NCBI GenBank assembly: GCA_015501605.1
Contig: JADNRZ010000004.1
Location: 186,001-250,000, forward strand
DNA length: 64,000 nt
Source: Panaeolus papilionaceus
Lineage: Eukaryota; Basidiomycota; Agaricomycetes; Agaricales
Reading direction: 5' to 3'
The notes under the pieces were generated by a model that searched no databases, was not told the origin of the DNA, and saw only the letters and a program-made list of their open reading frames with translations. Made by a program: the position numbers and the translations under genes. Shown piece by piece: positions 37,449 to 47,585 of the stretch (its first letter is position 1; each line of letters opens with the position of its first letter).

Positions 37449-39103
37449 TTAGCCTAAGAACGAAAACATACTCCTTTCAGTCTGGATATCTCTACTTTTG
37501 CCTCGGATGCCCCAAATGCCCCAATTGGTTTTGACCATAACCCGTGGATCAAAATCTGCCACCTCCCACTTTTCGCTACCAAAGCTGTTGGGACCAGGGG
37601 TTATAACCCATTCAAACTCTCCCGCAACGGCAGGTGCAGACGATAACGATCTCACATCACGCTCCACGTCGGCAGGGGAAAATCCAGTGACGAACATTGG
37701 GCACTTGCTTGCCAGTAACATGGGGACGACCTGACCCCAATCGGTCGGGGATGCGATTTGCAATAAGGGTTCACCATTCTCATCGAAGGAGTCCGGGGAT
37801 GGGAAGCCAAAACCTGGGGAAAAGAAGAAGAAAAGGTCATTGTACGGATCCAAGGTGTGCTGGAATTGAGCGTGAACATCGGCGTAGTTGGCCTGCATCC
37901 CGGTAATTGTGAGTTGAGGAGTATATGGAACAGTGTATGATGGGACACCATATCTTTCTATGGAAGAGCGAGTACGTTGATGTCGTTGGATGGGAGCAGG
38001 GGTGGGAGGTTGATATACATTAGGGAGGTAAGTTTCCTTTTCCCCTGCGGATTGTTCTTGCATCTCTTTGGAAGGGGTTTCTGCAGCGGCAGAAGTCGGA
38101 GGATGTTCCATAGCAGCTTTACTGGCTTCTTTGGGCTTGGGAAGTGAGACCTGAGGACCAATAAAGAATAGATGGAAGTGCGTCGATGGGAACAACATGG
38201 GTAGTTGCTCCCAAACATGAGGTGGAAGTGATGATTCGGCTCTGGCTCCAAGAATGAAGATTCGAACTTGTGGTTTACCAACAGTGGCTTCTTCAGTCTC
38301 TGGCGCACCCGGCGGAACATGTAGCGTGCTTCTGAGTGCTGTATGGAAGGTTTGAACAATCTGATATTCCACACGATTATGAATTACGCACCTGCCAGGG
38401 ATCGACTCCCCTCAGGTGTGAGGCGTTGATTATTCAGGGTTAAATTACTGTGCTGATGCAACGTAGCGCCAATCGTGATAGGATATGTCAGAAGCTTGCT
38501 CGCATGTCTTCGAGATCGTTCTGTGTCCATAGAAGGAAATCCTCTAGTATACCAAAACACATCCCAGTTAGCAAAGGAAATTGTTTCCTCGTAGCCTTGG
38601 GGTCCTATCGAAGCTTGTCAGCAATGAAGTAGCAAAAATGCTTTAGAAATATTATTACCAGGTAATTCAAATTCACTCATTCTTCTTCCACTTCTAAGGT
38701 CGTGTTCATCTTCGTTAGCTTCGCGGAGACGTGAACAATATCTCTGGTGCTCAGTATCTTCCTTCCAATGTTCTTCGGAACAATGTGTCGGCCAACCACA
38801 ATCAGGACATTCAAATTTGACTGCTTTTGGTTGCGCTGTGGTATAGGGGTGGAGATGGTCGTGTGTAGTTGCGCAAGTAGGACATGGTGCAAGAGATTTA
38901 ATTGCTTCTCCTCGGGCGCGTACGGCGGGGAAGGGGGATTTCGAAAACGGGTGGAAAAGGTTGTCTTGGGCGAGTATTGGAGTATCTGCGGGGGTTACAG
39001 GAGATTTCTTCTTTCTTAGCCAAGAAATAAAAGGTCTTGAGAGTGTATTTGGGCGCCTAAGAGAATGGCGGAGAACAGGCGACGAAAGTATCAAAGTTCG
39101 CAT
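37449..39103 (-). CDS. MSS51: MSS51-like mitochondrial protein (zf-Mss51/MYND type)
   Basis: In yeast MSS51 activates translation of COX1 mRNA and chaperones Cox1 assembly in the mitochondrial matrix. The start MRTLILSSPVLRHSLRR is a plausible presequence; a preceding GTG in frame is not needed. The zinc-finger region reads CPTCATTHDH, FECPDCGWPTHCSEEHWKED and EHQRYCSRLREANEDEHDLR, the family signature, and includes CP dipeptides like the haem-regulatory motifs of yeast MSS51. The following exons give DVFWYTRGFPSM, LTYPITIGATLHQHS and LTPEGSRSLA, and a long C-terminal domain ending MFSFLG. A Pro/Glu-rich insertion of about 60 residues lies before YGVPSYTVPYTPQLT. Whether it regulates COX1 in this fungus is untested. 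Confidence 0.88.
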
Positions 39104-39222
39104 GAAAAACACTGGGAAATATTATTTATTTATTAAACTTTTTTTTTTTTTTTTTTTTTGTTCTTCCGTTTGTTTACAGCTGTTGTCTATCAACCTCCGA
39201 CTCTTTCACTTCCACACTCATC
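39104..39222. promoter_or_regulatory. 119 bp divergent MSS51/HIS3 promoter with a 21-T tract
   Basis: A run of 21 consecutive T residues (39139-39159) fills the middle of this very short divergent intergenic region. Poly(dA:dT) tracts exclude nucleosomes and are classical constitutive promoter elements, including at yeast HIS3. Function here is inferred. Confidence 0.55.
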
Positions 39223-40059
39223 ATGTCAAGGCAAGCATCAGTCTCCAGAAAAACAAGCGAAACCGAGGTTGAAGTGTCTATTGACCTGGATGCTCTGGCA
39301 AATTCACAAACTCAAGTTATAAATGTTTCCACCGGAATTGGTTTTCTTGACCATGTACTTGCTAACTCTTGCCATCTTATCTTCATCTCTGCTAATCTCT
39401 GTCTATAGATGTATTCTGCTCTTGCAAAACATGGCGGTTTTTCCTTAACCATGAAATGCAAAGGAGATCTTTGGATTGACGACCATCACACTGCAGATGA
39501 GTTTAATCTTATTCTATAACCAAGAAAAACCCTAATTTGATTACACAAGACAGCGCCATCGCCCTGGGCACTGCATTCAAGAACGCTTTGGGTGAAGTCC
39601 GTGGAATTAGACGATATGGAACCGGGTTTGCACCCTTAGATGAGGTGCGCAACTTTTTAATCAACACATGGCTCCCTTGCTGATGATATTGTCTTTTAAG
39701 GCACTATCCAGAGCTGTAATCGATATATGTTCTCGACCATATTGTGTCACAGAACTAGGCCTCCGGAGGGAAAAGATAGGCGACCTGTCCACGGAAATGA
39801 TCCCTCACGTCTTCTATTCCTTTGCGATCGCATCTGGCGTCACATTGCATATCGATGTTTTGCGTGGAGAAAATGATCATCATCGGTAGGGTTAACCACT
39901 GGCTTAATCTGTCATTGCATGGACAAATGTGCTGAACCAATATTTTTTCCGTTTTTCACCAGAACTGAGTCTGCGTTCAAAGCACTCGCACTTGCTATTC
40001 GTGAAGCCATAACAAAGACAGGCACGAACGATGTACCAAGCACTAAAGGCGTGTTGTGA
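39223..40059 (+). CDS. HIS3: Imidazoleglycerol-phosphate dehydratase (histidine biosynthesis)
   Basis: Catalyses dehydration of imidazole glycerol phosphate to imidazole acetol phosphate, the sixth step of histidine synthesis. Five or so exons give about 200 residues. Landmarks are [32 protein letters not shown], the metal-binding DDHHTAED motif (split by an intron), [18 protein letters not shown] and the second metal motif [15 protein letters not shown], ending STKGVL. All Mn-binding histidine motifs are present. The gene is convergent with the M13 peptidase; only 70 bp lies between stops. Confidence 0.96.
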
Positions 40060-40129
40060 GACATGCGATAGCTTGTAACTAAACTTGATTTTCCTCTCAT
40101 ACATACATTATATAATCACACCACGCAAT

Positions 40130-43100
40130 TTAAGTGCCCCAAAATATACAACGCTCTTCATTGGGCGGATTGAGCTAGATGAAAATCCGAATTAAATTCC
40201 GTAATAATAATAATGATATTCATACGCACTTTGGTCTTTTTGGAGCACTTGAACGCCTGTGCAAACTCGGGGATGTTGGAAACTGTGCCATCAACTCGAA
40301 ATCGGCTAGGGGAATGGGGATCCGTACGGATACGTTGCACCTATGTACACGCAAGAAATGAGGTCAGCATGAGGATCCAACGTCGAAACATTCGAGACAT
40401 ACAGCTGCCGCCGGCTTCATGGCTCTAGCCCAAATTCGGGCAAATGACAAGAAGAAAAGTTGTTCCCTATAAAAATATACTCAGAGGTCTGAACATCAGT
40501 TCCTGAAAAATAGACCGACCGAGTAAAGTCGAGGCCAGGCAGAAGATATTCATTCCCTGCTGCTTCAGAGTCTTTGAATTGTGCTTGCCATGCCCGGTAT
40601 GATTGAATAAGTCCTGTATCGCCGATGTTTTCTCCAGACGTCCTACATTCCGACATCAGTACAGTGGCTTGGATCAAGATTAAGGATCTCATCGTACAGA
40701 TTTCCCTGTCAGGTAATATCGTTAACAGGGAGAGACTATGGCTTCATGAAGGGATACTTACATTAACGTGAATTCTTCCTCCTTTCCCGTCGTCGATGTA
40801 GTAGGCTGAATGAATCTTAATGTGAAGACATGCTTTTGACATGAGCGTGATTCAACGCACCGGAGTACTGATCGACAATACATTTCTGCTTGATCTTGAA
40901 GCCCTCGCTCGTTGTATTCGTCCACCACTGAGCTAATTTACCCTGCTGATTATACAATCTTCCAGCAGAATCAAATGCGTGCTGCGAAATTAATAGATGA
41001 GCAAAACCAAGGCAAGGGAACCCAAAGTCTAAGAACGCACAGTTAATTCATGCGAGGCCACCTGACCAAAGGCACCATATGAGAGATACCCAGGCCTAAA
41101 AAATTCGAGGTTGAGAATAATAGGATAAAATGAGAGAGATGACCTCACCAGTCTTGGGAGAAGAATGGGGGTTGCAGGATGCCTGCTGGGAAGACGATCT
41201 GTAGGTGACCGGTCAGTTCAATTTGACTCGAACAACAGGTCTGATCAGTTACCTCATTGGCAGGGGGGTTGAAATAAGCATTGACTGTGGAAGGGAACAT
41301 TTCCCATGCGTTGAGGTCCCGAGATCGGCCTAGTTGAAGCCATTTCTTGAAGTTGTTACTAGTACTTTAGTCAAGTTATAAGAATAGTGCGCTTGGTTGA
41401 CAACATCGAGTGCTTACGCGGAGCTGAGCATGTTACCAAAGAAATCTTTCGTATCCGATTGGACACCGCTATAGTATCTGGCGATAGCAGTTGGATTATG
41501 GGTGTCGGGAGAAAGTGGATATCCGACTTTGATGCGTATGGCGTCGGCCTGTACAACGATAGTTAGTCGAACGACTAATTAACAACTTGATAGATCGAAA
41601 CCTTCTCAGCAGCTGCATGAGCCGACTTTTCGTCCATCCAGTCAATGTGTTCAAGGGAGTGTTTGAAAGCTTTCACAATGTCTGCGTTGCGTGTGAGCGA
41701 TGTAAAGTCAACGTTGAAAACTAATGCTGACTGTACCAGTAATAACTTTGGTTCCCTTCTCTTTAGAGTCACCACCAAATGTGGCATTGACGAAATATCG
41801 ACCTGCAGCAAATCCAAGTGTCTCTTCGACTCGCTCGACGCAATATTCGGACCTGTCACCTATGGCACCCTTTTTGATACCAGTGAGAGCCTCCAATAAT
41901 GATCTTTGTGCTTTCCATGCATCAGTCTGCATCGAGAGGTAAGGCGACAGAGTAAATCCAGCGCGAACGATCAAATAAGACTCGATTACGTCCGATTTCG
42001 TTGTGTTAAGGATTTCGTAGAGAGATTTGGCGTAAGGAGGGTAGGTCAAAATGACACGGTCAGGGAAGGTGCGCGGAGTGAAGGTAGAAAAGTAGGTTGG
42101 GAACTTGATTTGGGTAATGGTTTCCGTCAGATTAGATAGCCGAACAGGATTATACGTTGCGACTGGGTCCTGATAGAGGATATCTCTAGAAACATGATGA
42201 GCCTCTGGGAGTTAAATTCAAGAAGTTGTTATACACTCACAAGTCCAAACTGGCCCGAGCAAGCTTCTGTTCGAATTCGACAACTCGCTTGGCAAGTTTG
42301 TGGATTCGTTGTGTGCGGTTCAAGGGCTTGTCGTCATCGTCATCTCCGCCCCAAGGAGGCCAGGGCCAAGGTGGCCAGACGTTAGAATCATCGTTGTTGG
42401 CCAAAACAGGTGGGGATCTGGGATTGTGCGTTTGGTCTGGAATATCATCACTCTGATCCAGCGCCAAAAGCAACTGTTCCACAGTATCTCGTAAAAGCGT
42501 CACAGTACTTTCGTCTTCATAATACTCCTGAGAAATCGTCAATTGGGAAGCAGAAAACAGAGTCTATAAGATCGCAAACCTTGGAAGGGAGGGTGAGGTC
42601 CGGCTGGTTAAACCACAGAATCATGTGGTTGGGGTCCACACCAACGTCACCCTCAATATCAAACGAGAACAGCGCGCCAACACCTACAACAGATATCAAT
42701 GTTTACTTCTGGCCCTGATGACGTTTCAATCACCTCTAGAATGCAGGAAAGCGATCGCCGCTGTGAGGCCGTCAGCTTGCTTTGCCTTTGACATGTCTGA
42801 ATTGGAGGTAATATGTGTGTCCTCGGACTGGTAGAGGTTACGAATGGTCTTGATCACATGCAGCAAAGGTGTAAGCCCGACATCATCCAGAGTCCTTTCA
42901 TTCATGCAGGACGAGTAGAAGTTGCGCAATTTGTTGAGAATTTCGTCATCAACTCCCCCAATGTTTGTTTGGGATTCCAGAATATTTTGAATGACGTGAA
43001 CATTCTTCTGGGCGAGGGCCTCGAATTGACCAAAGCTGCTCTTGTCTGCAGGCAAAGGGTGTCCGGAAAGCCACCCGCCATCTAACGATGAGAAGAATTA

Positions 43101-43788
43101 AAAGGGTGTAAAACAACGATATCCTGTAAGGCTCACTTGCAAAGTCATAGAAATTCTCGCAAGGGTCTTGCGTCGTATCCAATGATGACAGAATATCGGC
43201 AGACAACACGATACAATGAGGTTCGAGACACGTTGGCTGTGAAATGGTGTCAAAACTCAGCACGGGTATGTTTTGCCAGGCTAACTCACCGGTTGAGGCC
43301 GGGTAGTTGAAGTCGGGACAGGTGGTGAAAGGGTTGTCGTTTGAGTGCTCGTGGATGTTGCGGTTGAAATGGACCTAGACGTGGAGACCACCGTGGTTGT
43401 GGCTGTCGCGGTTACAGTTACAGTTACCTTGTCTTTGTCGCCTCCAAGACTGATGCGATGTTGAGCACCAGCGAAAAGGCCAATAAAAACCTATTTTCGT
43501 AGCTTAATACTTATCTATGCGACTGATACAAGATTGCCCTTACAGAGGTCGTGAGGAGAAGAAACAATGCCAGAATGAGCAGTATCTTCGTCAAGGGTGT
43601 CAAAGGCTCTTGTGCAACAGAGTTGACGCGTTGGTAAATGCTTGGGTTTTGTCCTGCATTGGGGTGTTCTTCCGGGTCTGAAAGTAAAGGGGCGGATTCT
43701 GATGTGCAACACTGTGAGGAGTTGTGTCTGACGATTGTCCCTGGCGCCTACCTTGGTCTGTCGAAGGTCTTGCTTCTCTCTCCGCCAT
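40130..43788 (-). CDS. M13 (neprilysin/endothelin-converting enzyme-like) zinc metallopeptidase, type II membrane protein
   Basis: A short cytoplasmic tail (MAEREARPSTDQ, then ESAPLLSDPEEHP) precedes one transmembrane helix (TKILLILALFLLLTTS), a Thr/Ser-rich stalk and the ectodomain. M13 hallmarks are DPCENFYDFASGGWL, the zinc motif SHELTHAFDSAG, the third-ligand motif GENIGDTGL (family ENIADxGG), and the C-terminal RVRTDPHSP-like QRIRTDPHSPSRFR, with the final RCIFWGT close to the usual CxxW end. An intron interrupts the zinc motif exactly (HELT|H). A Trp/Pro-rich segment followed by five Asp and Lys (PPWGGDDDDDKPLN) is inserted in the N-terminal lobe. Roughly 15 exons. Substrate unknown; likely cleaves peptides at the cell surface or in the secretory pathway. 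Confidence 0.92.
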
Positions 43789-44163
43789 GATGACGGCTTT
43801 GGAGATGGCGAAGCAGAGGTCTTCAGTAAGATATATCTAACGCTAGACTGCCTCGAGTTTTCCGTGAGGTCTGCAGGTGAAATGAAGGCGTTAGACCAAG
43901 CAGCCTGAATGGAGCCTCCTCTTGGGAACGCGTTTCAACAGTCACACCACCGGCCCGGTGTTTTGCCAACCCAGGACCAATTGCAACGACATTTGAAAAT
44001 GCGCGCGCCAAAAGGCAGATCGATAAGCGTCAATTAGATGAAACTAAATCAGATATTCTCCAGCAAGGGTTGGAGATGCGTGACACCTTTCTTTGTTTTC
44101 TCAGTCTCAAGCTCGAGTGCATTGGATATTAGTTAGATACGGCTGATATTTGGACAATGTCAT
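43789..44163. other. Intergenic, M13 peptidase promoter
   Basis: 375 bp upstream of the M13 gene and downstream of the AlkB gene. It contains a GCGCGCGCC run near 43999; no coding signal. Confidence 0.4.
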
Positions 44164-45712
44164 TCATTTACTAGTCTTTCCTATACAGGGACCCCTTCCT
44201 TCTGCCTGCACATCCATTACTTTCCAAAAGTTACAGCCTTTACCGTCGTTCTGTGCTCCAGCATAGCAAGTCCACCAATACCTTCCACATTTGCCTTCAC
44301 GGCGATTCTTCATGTCGGGTCGTAGAATGGTGGGAACTCCGCAGTGACAAAGAGGTATGGATGCTGGTTGGAAGTCAGGTCGATAAAAACGAAAAGTAAT
44401 GTTAATGCGTCTATTAGAAGGTTCGATATTCACCCCGGGTACTTTGGGTGATATAGGACGGTATAGGTCTACGGCTGGTTGCGGAAGAATAGCATGTTTG
44501 TATTGCTCCTGGCACGGAGCATGCATGATGATCAACTGTGTAGTCGATCTGAACTCAGCAAAAGGTGGTTAAGGGGGATGATAAGTGATATTTATACCGA
44601 GTTGTGAGGCAAAGGTATGTTGAAGGTTCGTGCCGTCCTCTCTTTTACTTGATCATTTGGGATGACCTCCCGAAGTGTGAAGTTACGTTGAGTTCCTATA
44701 AAGGTGCGACACGCATGATGATGGGATATTCGTATCAATTCAAAGCGACATACCGAGACTGAGCGATGCAATTGTTGGACAAGGCCCCAAATATGTGAGC
44801 TGGTCAGAATGAAAACCAACACTCTCCTTTCCACCTTGGTAACAGTTGGATGCCGCGACGTTCGCTTTCCACATTGATTTTATTTGGCCGCAAGAGCCAT
44901 CCCACTCAAGCAAATACCGTGCACGTTTGCTCATTTCCTCGTTCACTATATTTTCAACTATCTTACAGGCCTGCTCCATCTCTGGGGGAAACGTCTCTGG
45001 GGGATCTGTTGCTCTCCCATTATACCTAGTGCATGGCCGATCAGCGAGAGTAATCACATATGGTTGATGTTCGGTGGAAATTGTACCAAAATTGGGCGGC
45101 CTGTTGCCAGTCTTCGTTATCATCGAGACCATTGGTTCGACGGGCGAAAAACGAAGTAAGATGAGGACTTTCAACAACACGATCAAAAAGCCACCATTTG
45201 TTTCGCTTCCAGTGGTTCGACAAATCTGACATAACGTAGAACAATCTGGAAGCAAGCTCGGGAGGGAGGATGGAGTGATGAAGGGTGCAAGGCGTGTGTT
45301 CTTTCACCATAGCCGCATTAGAGAGAAGTAGCGGTGGAAGTCGGACTGGCTTTGTGCCCGGAGAAACAGTAGTATGAGGAATCACCGCATTCAATGTCGT
45401 CTTCAAGCTCGAAGCCTTTGCTGTAGGAGATGATTGGGCTTGGCTTGGTTGTGCGGACTGTTTTGATCCTGCGTCCACTACAGCAGCAGCATGTCTTTTG
45501 TGAGCTTTCAAGCCTTGACCTCGGGTTACCCATTCTTTGATATCCGCAAATTTGCGCTTTCTCGCTGATGGGGGTTGTGTATTTTGAATCTTGTGAGCTG
45601 CTTTAGTAACATCTCCTTCTGAGGCTATTAATGCCTCTAAAATCATTGTTTCGGTATAATCAACGTTTGTAAGAAGGCTAGCAACTAGCGCTATCAGAGT
45701 TTCGTTGTCCAT
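44164..45712 (-). CDS. AlkB-type Fe(II)/2OG dioxygenase with N-terminal CUE-like domain and C-terminal GRF zinc finger
   Basis: Probably a nuclear nucleic-acid demethylase. Residues 1-45 form a UBA/CUE-like three-helix unit (ALVASLLTNVDYTETMILEA, then LIASEGDVTKAAHKI). A Lys/Ser-rich linker with a KRK motif follows. The catalytic core has CTLHHSILPPELASRLFYV, the Fe ligands HxD in GFHSDQLTYLG, a distal His in QYKHAILPQ, and paired arginines in RRINITFRFYRPD. The GRF zinc finger closes the protein (LCHCGVPTILRPDMK, GKCGRYWWTC, GCNFWKVMD). A 64 nt intron after AQF starts with GTACAAT; splicing gives FWYNGRATDPP. An open frame extends further upstream, but MDNETL at 45712 is the best start. About four exons and about 440 residues. 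Resembles ALKBH2/3-like repair enzymes. Confidence 0.85.
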
Positions 45713-47585
45713 CGTCGATCTGTAATGAGTTATTAGGACAATGGCGATATGAATGAGGAAAAGGTTTGTGTTCCAAGTGCTCATTGATGTTTACGAGTCT
45801 TTACGGAGTAAAGGGAGTTCTTAGGGAGAACTTCCCAAAAACCCTGAAAAGCCTTGCCCGGTATCCATTTGGAAAGTTGCCGGTCTTGCCTCAGTTCGCA
45901 AGATATGATATCATGCCATCTCTTCCCATTTCTGCTTCCTGCACACGTAGGCCTGCATAGCACACTATTCTACCGGTACCCTATACAAAGCACGATTTTG
46001 TTTCATATTAATCAATATAAACAAAGGTATTTTACCTCGACTGAGCTTTGAATTTGTTCCACCAGATGGTCAGACAGGGTCAGACTGAGTCACTTGATTT
46101 TTGAGCGTTACTCATGTCTGCCCTTGATGATAGACTGATGTGATATGAGCGGATATCTGACTGCACACCCGGGCCAACAGCTGCATAGATGTATTCAAAC
46201 TGTAATTGAATGCTGATGTTGAGCACCACACGCGAGACTCTATCTCATCAAAAAAGAGTTTACGAGGCTTACGAAGTAAACGAGTTCTTTTGATCCGGCC
46301 GTAGATTCCTGGAGGGAGGTGGTGGTTGGGCCTCTACCGATCCCCATTTAGCAATTTTTGTGGACCAGTCCTCCATCTTATTGTGCAGAGTTCGCCTCCC
46401 TTGCTGCTTTCGGACCTCTCTTTTGTTGCCTTGACCTCTTCGTGTTGTCATTCTGCTGCTCATCGATCATATTTTCATTTTTATTCAATTTTGTTGAATT
46501 ATTTGGCTTGTGTTGACTGCTATTCTTGTGAAGATATCATTGTGGACTGATCATGTGTCTGTATTTTATTGTTCTTCAGAGTCCCTCAAGAGTTGCTTCG
46601 AGTCGAGGCTGAAGCCATTAGTCACATTTGATCTACCTAGACACCTATTGAAAAAAACAGGTAAGCCTCGTCTGCCGTGCCGCAAGCAGCGGCCTTCTAA
46701 CACAAAGTAAATCAATAGCTCATGGGCAATCGGAAAATGTGAAACGCCGTGCAAAACGGCCCGCTGCCGTGAAAGCAAGGGGACCTTGCACAGCAGTATA
46801 TTCAGACTGGCTCTGCGCCACGATAAATTCCATGGCTTTGCACGGTTTTCCACTGGACAGCACAGCAATGAAGTCCCAAGGAGTTGGTTCACACACAGAG
46901 TGATTATTGCTCAACAATGAACTTATAAAGCAATTAAATTAAATAGAATAGAATATCTGTTCATGTCCACAACAACCTTATGTCAGATAGGAGCCCATAC
47001 TATCTTTCATTTGAACAGCCAGTAATGGCCAATTGCAACAGCTGGGACCTCCTGTTGTGTTTTTACGACAACGCAATACAGGACGGCACACGTTAAGGAG
47101 GCGACAGACGGTGCATAAAATACTAAAATTTCACTGGGGTGGCTAGGTACAAATGCTTGAGTATTTATACTATCTGCAGGTACCTTAAGTAATACAATTC
47201 AAGTCCTACTTATGGGGATACTAGAGCTGTTGTTGAGCTAAGGGATCAAGGTGAGTAGAGGTAAGAATTACGGGCACTATAGATGGAGGTAGCGACTCAG
47301 ATGGCAGAGTGTCGAGGTGGGGAGTCGGGACTGTTACACCAATCTGACTCTATCTGACTCATATACTCGAAATCAAAACGGAAACCGTTTCAAGATTTCC
47401 AACCCCATATTAATATCCAACACAGTAATTTAATGTCACTGCAGGGCTGGCTCTCTCTAAGCCTGAGGCGTTTTACGGTTACACATCGTCTGATGGTCGC
47501 ACCCCAAGCTACGGTTGACAGGAACTGCATGGTTTAATTGGTTAGACTTTCTTTGCTTTGCACATCCCAGTCGTGACTCGTCTGT
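45713..47585. other. Gene-poor region, left part
   Basis: No gene that I can support. A 64-residue minus-strand reading frame (46269-46463) rich in Arg/Gln/Lys and a 65-residue one (46720-46917) have protein-like stretches but no introns, neighbours or recognisable motifs. Three GC-rich hairpins cluster at 46679-46789. TGACTCA- and TGAGTCA-type sites occur near 47355 and 46087. Confidence 0.4.
46679..46789. repeat. Cluster of three short perfect hairpins
   Basis: Perfect inverted repeats: GCCGC-AAGCA-GCGGC (46679-46693), GCCGT-GCAAA-ACGGC (46746-46760) and GCAAGG-GGA-CCTTGC (46775-46789). The first stem, with its TGCCGTGCCGC context, recurs at 49316-49332 with a different loop (TTTGGCA). Confidence 0.5.

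Noticed and set aside
46269..46463. 64-residue Arg/Gln/Lys-rich minus-strand frame, possibly a gag-like fragment
   Set aside because: No retroelement motif, long terminal repeat or reverse transcriptase nearby, and too short to judge. Left as uncertain rather than annotated.
46720..46917. 65-residue minus-strand frame over the hairpin cluster
   Set aside because: It coincides with palindromic GC-rich hairpins, has no homologue I recognise and no introns.
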